Positions 1 to 7,507 of a stretch of DNA of 64,000 nucleotides are shown piece by piece. The notes below the pieces were generated by a model. It was not told the origin of the DNA, ran no database searches, and saw only the letters and a program-made list of their open reading frames with translations. The translations under genes were made by a program, and so were the position numbers. This DNA comes from Chryseobacterium lathyri (GTDB lineage: Bacteria > Bacteroidota > Bacteroidia > Flavobacteriales > Weeksellaceae). The stretch spans positions 186,001 to 250,000 of the forward strand of contig NZ_QNFY01000008.1 of NCBI RefSeq assembly GCF_003290185.1. The letters are read 5' to 3'. Numbering within the stretch: the stretch's first letter is position 1; every line of letters begins with the position of its first letter.

Positions 1-459
1 AAGCCTATTACTTTTCAGTTTATTTCAGAACCTTCGGATGTGAATTATGGAGGAAATGTACATGGAGGAAGCGTTATGAAATGGATTGATCAGGCAGGTT
101 ATGCCTGCGCCACGACATGGAGCGGAAATTACTCCGTAACGGTTTATGTGGGCGGGATCCGTTTCTATGAGCCTATCAAGATCGGGGAAGTGGTCAAAGT
201 TGACGCACAGGTTATTTATACCGGAAAATCGAGCATGCATATTTCCATCAATGTTTTTTCAAGGAACTTAAAGCAGCCTACGTTTGATAAGAAGACGCAC
301 TGTATTATTGTTTTTGTGGCAGTAGATGAAAACGGTAAAAAGCTTCCTGTCCCGGCATGGGTTCCTGAAACGGAAGAGGAAAAACAGCAGGAAGAGTATG
401 CAAAACGCCTGATGAACCTTAGAACTCAGATTGAGGATGAAATGAAACCTTTTTTATAA
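1..459 (+). CDS. Acyl-CoA thioesterase, hotdog fold (5' truncated by window)
   Basis: Hotdog-fold acyl-CoA hydrolase of the YciA/BACH type, cleaving acyl-CoA to free acid and CoA in the cytoplasm. The frame is open to base 1, so the true start lies outside the window; a GTG at 40 is only an internal codon. Family signatures are visible: P-S-D-V-N-Y-G-G-N-V-H-G-G, then M-K-W-I-D-Q-A-G with the usual conserved Asp, and later G-K-S-S-M-H-I-S-I-N-V. The tail (EEEKQQEEYAKRL) is charged and probably helical. The stop is 3 bases before the next gene, so the two are probably co-transcribed. The family is certain; the preferred acyl chain cannot be read. Confidence 0.88.
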   Translation, partial: KPITFQFISEPSDVNYGGNVHGGSVMKWIDQAGYACATTWSGNYSVTVYVGGIRFYEPIKIGEVVKVDAQVIYTGKSSMHISINVFSRNLKQPTFDKKTHCIIVFVAVDENGKKLPVPAWVPETEEEKQQEEYAKRLMNLRTQIEDEMKPFL

Positions 460-462
460 CCT

Positions 463-1326
463 ATGCAAAGAAAAGATTTCATTACACTTTCGTCATTAGG
501 GTTTCTGGGCTTATATTCCTGTGGAGTTTCCAAAATTAACCGTAAAAAACCGTTAGCTATTCAGCTTTATACCATCCGGGACGCTGTTTCGGATAATCTT
601 GAAAAAGCATTGGAAAAACTTGTTGCTTTAGGTTTTACAGAACTGGAAATTTATGGATACAATGGTACATTCTTTGGAAAAAGCAGAACTGAGTTTCAGA
701 CTATTCTTAAACAAACCGGCTTAAAAGTCATCAGTTCTCACCATACTACTGGAATTATCCATAAAGACGGGGGAACCTTATTGTACAGCTGGGAGAAAGC
801 TGTGGAGGATCTGCATTTTATTGGTGCCGAATATATGGTATGCTCTTATCTCTTCCCCGAAGAAAGAACTGTTGAAAACTATAAAAAGCTTCCTGAGTTA
901 TTTGAAAAATGTGGTGAAGCAACCCAAAAAGCAGGAATTCAGTTTGCTTATCATAACCATGATTTTGAATTTGAAAAACTGGAAGGTGATAAAAGTGTGT
1001 ATGATTTTATTCTGGAAAACACTTCTTCAGACCTGGTTAAAATGGAAATGGATTTATACTGGATTTCAAAGGCCGGACTTGATCCGCTGGTTTATTTTGA
1101 AAAATATCCCGGTCGTTTTCCCCTATGGCATGTGAAAGACATGAAAGCCGGTACAAAAGATTTTACAGAAATCGGAAACGGGCTTATTGATTTCAAAAAG
1201 ATTTTCAGTGCGAAAGAAAAAGCAGGCTTGAAACATTGGTTCCTTGAACAGGATTCCAGCGACAAAGATATTTTCGAAAGCATCCGGATAAGCAAAAAGT
1301 ATATTCTTGAAAATAACTTTTTTTGA
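463..1326 (+). CDS. Sugar phosphate isomerase/epimerase family lipoprotein
   Basis: Xylose-isomerase-like TIM barrel protein of 287 residues. The N-terminus is a short signal ending in L-Y-S-C-G near residue 20, which fits a lipobox, so I infer an envelope lipoprotein. Barrel motifs include Q-L-Y-T-I-R-D, E-L-E-I-Y-G-Y, Y-H-N-H-D-F-E-F, M-E-M-D-L-Y-W and W-H-V-K-D-M, ending with L-E-Q-D-S-S. These supply the Glu/His/Asp ligands typical of divalent-metal sugar isomerases. Secreted members are common in Bacteroidota, usually with unknown sugar substrates. It follows the thioesterase by 3 bases. The substrate cannot be inferred. Confidence 0.85.
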   Translation: MQRKDFITLSSLGFLGLYSCGVSKINRKKPLAIQLYTIRDAVSDNLEKALEKLVALGFTELEIYGYNGTFFGKSRTEFQTILKQTGLKVISSHHTTGIIHKDGGTLLYSWEKAVEDLHFIGAEYMVCSYLFPEERTVENYKKLPELFEKCGEATQKAGIQFAYHNHDFEFEKLEGDKSVYDFILENTSSDLVKMEMDLYWISKAGLDPLVYFEKYPGRFPLWHVKDMKAGTKDFTEIGNGLIDFKKIFSAKEKAGLKHWFLEQDSSDKDIFESIRISKKYILENNFF

Positions 1327-1351
1327 AATAATACTTATATTTGCATAACAA

Positions 1352-1406
1352 AAGGAAATGGTGCTCTTCCTTACCCAACCGCTTTACAGAAGCTGATGAC
1401 GCCTGA
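1352..1406 (+). promoter_or_regulatory. Fluoride riboswitch (crcB motif)
   Basis: The leader of the downstream exporter contains AGGAAATGGTGCTCTTCCT followed by AACCGC, a short GCTT/AAGC stem, and TGATGACGCCTGA. These match the fluoride aptamer: a first hairpin with ATGG in its loop, a second hairpin ending in GCTGATG, and GGTG/CGCC loop-tail pairing that can form the pseudoknot. A TAnnTTTG element at 1336-1343 would start transcription just before the aptamer. The identity of the controlled gene (CLC-F) agrees. A short CAGTTATTGG-like stretch before the ATG leaves the switching mechanism open. Confidence 0.9.
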
Positions 1407-1443
1407 TTAAGAGATTATTAACCAATAACTGATCAGGATAATT

Positions 1444-2748
1444 ATGTCAAAATCACAAACAAAACTACATAGAAAAGTAATTTTTAATATTCAATACTTT
1501 TTCAGACGGTATCCTGCCTTGCCCTATATTTCAAAATGGCTTTGCATCAGTATTATTATTGGTGCTTTAGTGGGAACAGCTTCTGCTGGATTTTTGCAGT
1601 CTCTGGAATGGGCAACCAACTTCAGGGAAAATCACATCTGGCTCATTGCCCTGCTTCCAGTTGCCGGTCTTCTTATTGGCCTCCTTTATTATTACTACGG
1701 CAAGGATGTAGAAGCAGGAAACAATTTGCTGATTGGCAATATTCATGATCCGAAAGAGATTATTCCGGTTAAAATGGCTCCTTTTGTATATCTGGGAACC
1801 ATGGTTACGCATTTCTTCGGGGGTTCTGCCGGCCGGGAAGGAACTGCCCTTCAGATGGCGGGAGCTATGGCAGACCAGCTCAGTAAACCTTTTAAGCTTG
1901 ACAAAAGTGAACGAAAAATTCTTCTCATTGCCGCAATTGCAGCAGGTTTCGGGTCTATTTTCGGAACCCCTTTGGCTGGTGCAGTTTTCGGGCTTGAAGT
2001 TTTCCTGATCGGAAGAATACGGTATAACGCTATTTTCCCGGCTTTTGCATCAGCAATTCTTGCAGACCTGGTTACCAATCTTTGGAATGTAAAGCATACT
2101 CATTATCATATAGATCTCATTCCGAAACTGGAATTCTTACCTGTTTTGTACAGTATTTTAGCCGGAATTGCCTTCGGGATCTGTTCTGCAGGCTTTAGCA
2201 GAGTCCTCCATTGGGCGGGTTCCTTTTTTAAATCTAAGATCAAATATCCGCCATTCCGTCCTGTAGTTGGGGGAATTATTGTTGCTCTGGCTGTTTTTAC
2301 CATGGGAACCACAAAATATATCGGATTAGGAATCCCTGTCATTGTTGAATCTTTCGAAAAACCGCTTCCGTTCTATGATTTTGCTTTAAAAATGATCTTT
2401 ACTATTGTTACCCTTTCAGCAGGGTTTAAAGGTGGTGAAGTAACTCCTTTATTTTTTATCGGTGCAACTCTCGGAAGTGCTCTCTCCCTGTTTATTCCAT
2501 TACCGTTTGGTCTTCTGGCCGGAATGGGTTTTGTCGCTGTGTTCGCTGGAGCAACCAATACTCCACTGGCCTCTATGCTGATGGGAATCGAGCTATTCGG
2601 AGCAGAAAGCGGTGTTTATATAGCTATTGCCTGTGTTGTTTCTTATCTGTTTTCCGGGCACCACAGTATTTATACAAAGCAGAAAATCGGAGAAGCAAAG
2701 AACAGACGGTATGAAAGCGACCGGGACAGGTATATTTCAGATTTATGA
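1444..2748 (+). CDS. CLC-F type fluoride/proton antiporter (voltage-gated chloride channel family)
   Basis: Polytopic inner-membrane protein of 434 residues from the CLC superfamily. G-R-E-G-T (the external gating glutamate motif, with Thr in place of the usual Pro) and G-F-K-G-G-E-V-T-P-L-F-F-I-G-A are typical of the fluoride-specific CLC-F branch rather than of chloride channels. About ten hydrophobic segments are visible. CLC-F proteins export fluoride in exchange for protons and are commonly controlled by fluoride riboswitches; one lies directly upstream. The ATG at 1444 follows the aptamer by about 38 bases. The C-terminus is short and lacks CBS domains, as expected for this branch. Confidence 0.92.
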   Translation: MSKSQTKLHRKVIFNIQYFFRRYPALPYISKWLCISIIIGALVGTASAGFLQSLEWATNFRENHIWLIALLPVAGLLIGLLYYYYGKDVEAGNNLLIGNIHDPKEIIPVKMAPFVYLGTMVTHFFGGSAGREGTALQMAGAMADQLSKPFKLDKSERKILLIAAIAAGFGSIFGTPLAGAVFGLEVFLIGRIRYNAIFPAFASAILADLVTNLWNVKHTHYHIDLIPKLEFLPVLYSILAGIAFGICSAGFSRVLHWAGSFFKSKIKYPPFRPVVGGIIVALAVFTMGTTKYIGLGIPVIVESFEKPLPFYDFALKMIFTIVTLSAGFKGGEVTPLFFIGATLGSALSLFIPLPFGLLAGMGFVAVFAGATNTPLASMLMGIELFGAESGVYIAIACVVSYLFSGHHSIYTKQKIGEAKNRRYESDRDRYISDL

Positions 2749-2852
2749 AAAGTTTGGGAGTTTTAGCGTAAACGTGTTAGAGGGTTTGCTTCTATTAAAA
2801 GTTCTCAGCAAAACACTCAAACTCTCAACCTTAAAACCCCGCATAATTTTAC

Positions 2853-2860
2853 TAAGTTTG
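2853..2860 (+). promoter_or_regulatory. Promoter -7 element (TAAGTTTG)
   Basis: Match to the Bacteroidota -7 consensus TAnnTTTG, 22 bases before the LysR-type gene. No convincing TTG -33 element stands at the usual distance. The preceding gap (2749-2852) contains low-complexity direct and inverted fragments such as ACTCAAACTCTCAACC. Confidence 0.5.
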
Positions 2861-2882
2861 TTATTACAAGTTCATAATAAAA

Positions 2883-3761
2883 ATGTTTGACTACAGATTA
2901 AAAGTTTTTCATACAGCCGCATCCAGACTAAGTTTTACTAAAGCTTCTGAGGAACTTCATATTTCACAGCCGGCCGTTACCAAGCATATCAAGGAAATTG
3001 AAAGTCAGATGGGCACCAAACTGTTTGACAGGAAAGGAACTTCGGTACAGCTTACCCAAAGTGGAAAAATTTTATATGAATATGCAGAAAAGATCCGGAA
3101 TATGTATCGTGATCTGGAATTTGAAATCAGCCAAATCAATGAACAGCATAAGGGAAAACTGATTATTGGAGCCAGCACCAGCGTTGCACAGTATGTCTTA
3201 CCTGAAATACTGGCCAAATTCAACTCTTATTATAAAGATATTAAGATTGAACTGATTGCTCATAATACGGAGATTATTTCCGAACTTCTGAAGGAAGGAA
3301 AGATCGACTTGGGAATTATCGAAGGGGAATCCCAGTCATCCTTTTTTGATTATAAAATTTTTAAGGCTGATGAAATTGTTCTCACAGCAAAAACAGAACA
3401 TCCATGGGCCCATAAAACCTTAAGTTTAAAAGATCTTTATGATCTGAATCTGATCTTCCGGGAACAGGGCTCCGGCACCCAGGAATTCATCCAAAACCGC
3501 TTAAAGGAAAAAGGAATCAACATCGAAAAGCTGAATACTGTCATGCAGCTGGGAAGCAGTGAGAGCATCAAGAATTACCTTTTACACTCAGATTGTATGG
3601 CATTCCTCTCCATCAGCACTATTTTGAATGAATTAAAGAACAATAGCCTGACTATTGTTGATATTAAAAACTTCAGCATTGAGAGGAATTTTCATTTCAT
3701 TCTTCCGAAAGGGGATCAGTCTGAAATGATTAAGCTTTTTCTGAGATTTGTAAGGAGTTAG
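2883..3761 (+). CDS. LysR family transcriptional regulator (YeiE/CysB-like)
   Basis: DNA-binding regulator of 292 residues. An N-terminal winged helix-turn-helix (residues about 1-60, with L-S-F-T-K-A-S-E-E-L-H-I-S-Q-P-A-V-T-K-H) is followed by a periplasmic-binding-protein-like effector domain from about residue 90. It reads in the same direction as the YeiH-type exporter 400 bases downstream. In enterobacteria the LysR regulator YeiE is also a neighbour of yeiH, which suggests, by inference only, that this protein controls that exporter in response to a sulfur-related signal. The effector is not visible from sequence. Confidence 0.9.
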   Translation: MFDYRLKVFHTAASRLSFTKASEELHISQPAVTKHIKEIESQMGTKLFDRKGTSVQLTQSGKILYEYAEKIRNMYRDLEFEISQINEQHKGKLIIGASTSVAQYVLPEILAKFNSYYKDIKIELIAHNTEIISELLKEGKIDLGIIEGESQSSFFDYKIFKADEIVLTAKTEHPWAHKTLSLKDLYDLNLIFREQGSGTQEFIQNRLKEKGINIEKLNTVMQLGSSESIKNYLLHSDCMAFLSISTILNELKNNSLTIVDIKNFSIERNFHFILPKGDQSEMIKLFLRFVRS

Positions 3762-4159
3762 GGAGCAGATGGCAGGTTTTAGGGATTAGAGATGGCAGTT
3801 TAAACTACAGTCTTTATTTGGATTTTAGACGGGATAGATGTCAAAGATTAATTTTGCTTCGCAAGTGAGTGGTGAAATTTATGTTTGTAGAAAAGAATTA
3901 AGAGCCAAGAACCAAGAATTAAGAATTAAGATGCTAGATATCAGATGATAACTCGTTAACTTAACTATCACGAACCAGTAACCAGCAACTGACAACACTT
4001 CTCAACTCATTTACTCTAAAAACTCTAGGACTCACAACCCTATTACTCTCAAACTCTCTCATTTAAAACATAACTAAAAGTTATCCACTATAATAAAATA
4101 CGATTTATTTTGTAATACTATATTCCGGAATTTTGGAGTCTGATTTCAAAACTTATTTT
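3762..4159. other. Intergenic region, low-complexity repeats, no gene seen
   Basis: About 400 bases with no convincing ORF. It contains short direct repeats (AAGAACCAAGAATTAAGAAT) and pyrimidine-rich strings related to those at 2810-2840 (CTCAAACTCTC). These look like degenerate intergenic repeat debris. The promoter of the exporter gene must lie at the right end, but only a weak -7 candidate (TTATTTTG near 4105) is present. Confidence 0.6.
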
Positions 4160-5095
4160 ATGAAAGACTTTTTCCAAAATGAAAGAATACGAAAAGCTGT
4201 TTTTATTCTGCTTGCCGTTATATGCCTTACTCCATTAATTTCTTCTCCCATAGCTCTGGCCTTAGGTTTTGGCCTTGCTATTTTTATAGGGAATCCGTTT
4301 GAGCAGCATCTGCACAAATATATTCATCTGCTTCTTCAGATTTCCATTGTTGGACTGGGTTTCGGACTTAAGCTGGATGAAGCGCTTCAGGCAGGAAAAA
4401 CAGGATTCTTTTTGACGGTTGTGAGCATTCTCACGGTGATGATTCTTGGATATGTTCTGGGAAAAGTATTCAAGCTTGAGAAAAAACTTTCCTACCTGAT
4501 CTCTGCAGGAACAGCCATTTGTGGCGGAAGTGCCATTGCAGCTGTTTCTCCTATCATAAAGCCCAGCACAAAAGAAATTTCTTTGGGACTTGCCATTATT
4601 TTTACATTGAATTCGGTGGCTTTATTTATTTATCCTGCAATTGGGCATCTGCTGCAACTTTCGCAGGAGCAGTTCGGACTCTGGTGCGCCATAGGGATCC
4701 ATGATACCAGTTCTGTGGTAGGAGCTGCCGGAAAGTATGGAAATGAAGCTTTAAAAATCGCGACAACGGTAAAGCTGGCACGTGCTTTATGGATCATCCC
4801 GGTTTCAGTGATTACGATGTTTATTTTTAAAAACAAAGAATCAAAGGTAAAAATACCGTGGTTTATAGGCTGGTTCATTCTTGCTATATTATTGAATACT
4901 TATTTTCCGGTTTTTGATCTTTTCAGTGGTTCTGTAACTGCTGTGGCAAAATCTGGACTGAATCTTACTTTATTCTTTATCGGTTCTACTCTGTCGATCC
5001 GGACTTTAAAAACAATAGGGATTAAGCCGTTGGCTGCAGCTGTTATCTTATGGATTGTTATAAGTGTGGGAAGCTTGCTTTACATTATCAGCTGA
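4160..5095 (+). CDS. YeiH family putative sulfate/anion exporter (UPF0324)
   Basis: Integral membrane protein of 311 residues with about nine to ten hydrophobic segments. Family motifs include L-L-Q-I-S-I-V-G-L-G-F-G-L, the S-A-G-T-A-I-C-G-G-S-A-I-A-A-V-S-P loop, and G-I-H-D-T-S-S-V-V-G-A-A-G. I chose the ATG at 4160; a TTG at 4133 would add nine residues not typical of the family. YeiH proteins are inner-membrane and predicted exporters, often assigned to sulfate or sulfite, but the substrate is poorly proven. The LysR regulator upstream mirrors the enterobacterial yeiE-yeiH neighbourhood. Confidence 0.87.
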   Translation: MKDFFQNERIRKAVFILLAVICLTPLISSPIALALGFGLAIFIGNPFEQHLHKYIHLLLQISIVGLGFGLKLDEALQAGKTGFFLTVVSILTVMILGYVLGKVFKLEKKLSYLISAGTAICGGSAIAAVSPIIKPSTKEISLGLAIIFTLNSVALFIYPAIGHLLQLSQEQFGLWCAIGIHDTSSVVGAAGKYGNEALKIATTVKLARALWIIPVSVITMFIFKNKESKVKIPWFIGWFILAILLNTYFPVFDLFSGSVTAVAKSGLNLTLFFIGSTLSIRTLKTIGIKPLAAAVILWIVISVGSLLYIIS

Positions 5096-5124
5096 TTTTT
5101 TAGTTCTTTTTTGGGTTTATTATT

Positions 5125-5170
5125 TTTAACCACGGATTTCACAGATGTTTATGAGTATTATTAAGCGCGA
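5125..5170. repeat. Relic of dispersed 'CGGATTT-AGCAGATGTTTATG' repeat
   Basis: The stretch around CACGGATTTCACAGATGTTTATG, followed 40 bases later by TATCTTAAC, is recognisably related to the left half of the complete inverted repeat at 14574-14704. It looks like a decayed half-copy. The rest of 5096-5303 holds nothing I can interpret. Confidence 0.5.
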
Positions 5171-5303
5171 AAAACTTTAGATATCTTAACTGATAGAAAT
5201 TTTTGTAGTTTTTCCGTTTTGAAACAAATGCATAAAAGTTCAGAGTGGAACTGTCACTAAAGTTAAATGTTTCTGAGTCATATTTACCTAATTTTTAAAT
5301 AAC

Positions 5304-5334
5304 AAAAACCTTTTGGAATATCCAAAAGGCTTTT
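5304..5334 (-). terminator. Intrinsic terminator of first Cys-rich peptide gene
   Basis: CCTTTTGGA at 5309-5317 pairs with TCCAAAAGG at 5321-5329 across a 3-base loop, flanked by A and T runs. It lies just after the stop of the peptide gene read on the minus strand, so that gene is probably its own transcription unit. Confidence 0.8.
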
Positions 5335-5387
5335 GCGTATTAAATGTGGAAATGTTTATTTCTTACTGAAATAAGTCTTAAACTGGC

Positions 5388-5558
5388 TTAATCAAGACAG
5401 TTATAAACCTGCGGGCATCCTATATACTGTACACAGTACCAAGGCCCGGTTACAGAACCTGAGCAGCTGCATCCGCAAAGTGATAAATCAGGGTTTCCAC
5501 TGATTCCTCCAATAATGTTCTTTAGATCTGCTTTTTTTAATTTCTTAGCATTTTTCAT
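5388..5558 (-). CDS. Double-glycine leader Cys-rich peptide (bacteriocin-like), copy 1
   Basis: A 56-residue peptide too short for many gene callers. The leader M-K-N-A-K-K-L-K-K-A-D-L-K-N-I-I-G-G ends in the Gly-Gly that marks cleavage by C39-peptidase ABC exporters. The core is Cys-rich: C-G-C-S-C-S-G-S-V-T-G-P-W-Y-C, then C at I-G-C-P-Q-V and N-C near the end, six Cys in all. It is a clear paralogue of 5863-6048, sharing the leader ending L-K-N-I-I-G-G and the core pattern C-G-C-S-C-x-G-x-V-T-G-P-x-Y-C-V-x-Y-x-x-C. Chryseobacterium genomes carry many such 'bacteriocin-like' peptides of unproven function. No export transporter or modifying enzyme lies next to it. Confidence 0.85.
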   Translation of the reverse strand: MKNAKKLKKADLKNIIGGISGNPDLSLCGCSCSGSVTGPWYCVQYIGCPQVYNCLD

Positions 5559-5608
5559 AGTGTCGAATGATTTGATTTGGGATTAAACGATATAGTTTAG
5601 TTACTTTC

Positions 5609-5638
5609 CAAAGTTAAACAAATATTAATTATTCACAA
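5609..5638 (-). promoter_or_regulatory. Promoter of Cys-rich peptide copy 1
   Basis: Read on the minus strand, TTG at 5638-5636, a 19-base spacer and TAACTTTG at 5616-5609 match the Bacteroidota promoter (TTG-N19-TAnnTTTG). The predicted 5' untranslated region is about 45 bases. Confidence 0.75.
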
Positions 5639-5820
5639 CATAATTTAATTAAAATTTTAATAATACGTTGATTTCATTAGTTTTATTACGTTATAAGCGG
5701 AATAATACCGGTTACCATTTATTAAACAATTTATTATCCTATTCTTTTAACCTGCCATACAACTGTTCAAGAAAATGACAACAGAACTTTTGTTTTGGGA
5801 ATTCTTAAGCGTTAATAAAT

Positions 5821-5850
5821 AAAACCTTTCAATTGCTCGAAAGGTTTTAC
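5821..5850 (-). terminator. Intrinsic terminator of second Cys-rich peptide gene
   Basis: AAAACCTTTC (5821-5830) pairs perfectly with GAAAGGTTTT (5839-5848) across an 8-base loop. It lies 15 bases beyond the stop of the peptide gene at 5863. Confidence 0.85.
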
Positions 5851-5862
5851 TGAAATGTTTTA

Positions 5863-6048
5863 TTAACAGGTGATTACCTGCAGACATTTTTTATACTTTA
5901 CACAATAAGACGGACCTGTCACTGCACCTGTACAGCTACAGCCACATTGTGAAAGATCCGGAGTGATTACTCCGCCAACTCCGCCTATAATGTTTTTAAG
6001 GTCATCTTTTCTTAACTTTTTTGCTTTTTTAAAAATTTCGTGTGACAT
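5863..6048 (-). CDS. Double-glycine leader Cys-rich peptide (bacteriocin-like), copy 2
   Basis: A 61-residue paralogue of the peptide at 5388-5558. The leader M-S-H-E-I-F-K-K-A-K-K-L-R-K-D-D-L-K-N-I-I-G-G ends in Gly-Gly at residues 22-23. The core again carries C-G-C-S-C-T-G-A-V-T-G-P-S-Y-C and ends Y-K-K-C-L-Q-V-I-T-C, six Cys in all. The leader is five residues longer than in copy 1, and the core has a G-V-G-G-V-I-T insertion before the first Cys. It has its own -7 element (6094-6101) and its own terminator. Conserved Cys spacing suggests disulfide or thioether crosslinks after export, which is inference. Function, target and immunity are unknown. Confidence 0.87.
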   Translation of the reverse strand: MSHEIFKKAKKLRKDDLKNIIGGVGGVITPDLSQCGCSCTGAVTGPSYCVKYKKCLQVITC

Positions 6049-6093
6049 GATGTTTGATTTTAATTAAACAATAGAATTAAATTCCTTTACTTT

Positions 6094-6101
6094 CAAAAGT
6101 A
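6094..6101 (-). promoter_or_regulatory. Promoter -7 element of Cys-rich peptide copy 2
   Basis: Minus-strand TACTTTTG fits TAnnTTTG, 45 bases upstream of the ATG, close to the spacing seen for copy 1. The nearest TTG lies 24 bases further upstream, slightly too far. Confidence 0.55.
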
Positions 6102-6192
6102 AACAATTAATGATTATTTAAAACACAATAAAATGTTAATTTATTTATTTTATTGCACTTAAAAAAAGACAATTTTTGTTAAAACTGTTATA

Positions 6193-7434
6193 TTATTCAA
6201 TAAATTCCAGGTCTTTATCATGCGTTTCTGATATGGTCAGCGAGGAATAAAAAGCCAGTCCGAATACAACAATTCCTACAATTGCAGCACTTATAATGAC
6301 AGTAAAATTATTTTTCAGCAGATCAAATGCCAGGATCATTACGGGCACCAGACCTCTTACCATATTGGGAACGGTAGTGGTTGCCGTATTCCTGATATTG
6401 GTCCCGAACTGTTCTGCGGCCAATGTCACAAACATAGCCCAATAACCTGTACCTAGACCTAACCAGACACAGAACATATAGTATTTTGTTTCTGTATTGG
6501 TATTTCCAAACAACATGATCGCCACTCCTATTATGGTAAACAACAGCATATAAAAAATAGCCATTTTCCGGGATTTCAATGCATGGGAAATAAAACCGCT
6601 CATCAGATCACCAACAGAAATACCTACATAGGCCCACATAATGGCTTTTCCCGGGTTAAGATCCTTTATTCCTAATTCAGGGGCAAATTGATTGGCTAAA
6701 ACTGCCAGAATGCCTATACAATACCATGTAGGCAGACCTACTGCTATGCATTTGAGATATCTGGTCAAACGCTCTTTGTTGGTAAAGAAGGAAAGAAAAT
6801 TTCCTTTGGAGACGCTTTTATGCTCTATATTTTTATAAATTCCTGACTCTGAAACGCTTACTCTTAAAATCAACAACATGATGCCCATAATTCCACCGAT
6901 AATGTATGAAATATTCCATCCTCCGGCCAGTTCTACAGTGAGCTGAGCCACTACAGCTCCCATTAATCCGAAACCGGCTACTACTGAAGTCCCTATCGCC
7001 CGCAGGCTCTTTGGCAGGCTTTCAGAAACCAGGGTAATTCCGGCTCCAAGCTCTCCTGCCAGCCCTATTCCCGCGATAAATCTTAAACCCGCATATTGGT
7101 ATACCAAATGCTCTTTGGGAAAATAGGGCAAAAATCCACATGCGATATTGGCAAGAGAGTATACTAAGATAGACCCGAAAAGTACGGACAGTCTTCCTTT
7201 TTTATCTCCAAAAATTCCCCAGAAAACCCCACCGATAAGAAGTCCTACCATCTGGCAGTTCAGTATAAAGGTTCCGTCGGCATCGGGATTCAGGCCTAAA
7301 GCTTTTAAACTCGGAATTCTTACGATACCGAATAACAGCAGATCATAGATATCTACAAAATAGCCTAAGGCTGAAATAATAACGGGGATTGAAAAGATGT
7401 ACTTCAGTTTTGAAGACAGAGACAGTTCTTGCAT
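6193..7434 (-). CDS. MFS transporter
   Basis: Major facilitator of 413 residues with about twelve transmembrane segments. Motif A of the family is present in the first cytoplasmic loop (G-D-K-K-G-R-L-S), and R-F-I-A-G-I-G-L-A-G-E-L-G-A matches the motif-B-like helix of the sugar/organic acid symporter branch. The substrate cannot be read. It reads in the same direction as the two peptide genes, but the terminators between them argue for separate transcription. A role in exporting the peptides is unlikely, since double-glycine peptides use peptidase-containing ABC exporters. Confidence 0.85.
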   Translation of the reverse strand: MQELSLSSKLKYIFSIPVIISALGYFVDIYDLLLFGIVRIPSLKALGLNPDADGTFILNCQMVGLLIGGVFWGIFGDKKGRLSVLFGSILVYSLANIACGFLPYFPKEHLVYQYAGLRFIAGIGLAGELGAGITLVSESLPKSLRAIGTSVVAGFGLMGAVVAQLTVELAGGWNISYIIGGIMGIMLLILRVSVSESGIYKNIEHKSVSKGNFLSFFTNKERLTRYLKCIAVGLPTWYCIGILAVLANQFAPELGIKDLNPGKAIMWAYVGISVGDLMSGFISHALKSRKMAIFYMLLFTIIGVAIMLFGNTNTETKYYMFCVWLGLGTGYWAMFVTLAAEQFGTNIRNTATTTVPNMVRGLVPVMILAFDLLKNNFTVIISAAIVGIVVFGLAFYSSLTISETHDKDLEFIE

Positions 7435-7454
7435 TTTTAAGTTTTGATAAAAAT

Positions 7455-7487
7455 AAAAAACCTTTCAATCTCTTGAAAGGTTTTTAT
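7455..7487 (-). terminator. Intrinsic terminator of rny
   Basis: AAAACCTTTCAA (7457-7468) pairs with TTGAAAGGTTTT (7473-7484) across a 4-base loop, with T runs on both sides. It sits just downstream of rny. The hairpin core (ACCTTTC/GAAAGGT) is the same as in the terminator at 5821, a commonly reused flavobacterial terminator sequence. Confidence 0.85.
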
Positions 7488-7507
7488 TAAATATCTTGAT
7501 CCTGCTA

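Larger units (their letters stand above)
5559..5862. other. Intergenic region between the two peptide genes
   Basis: About 300 bases, very AT-rich. It holds the promoter of copy 1 at its left end and the terminator of copy 2 at its right end. I see no further reading frame and no transporter or enzyme fragment between the paralogues. Confidence 0.6.

Noticed and set aside
6193..7434. MFS transporter considered as exporter of the Cys-rich peptides
   Set aside because: Double-glycine leaders need a C39-peptidase ABC exporter, and terminators separate the genes.
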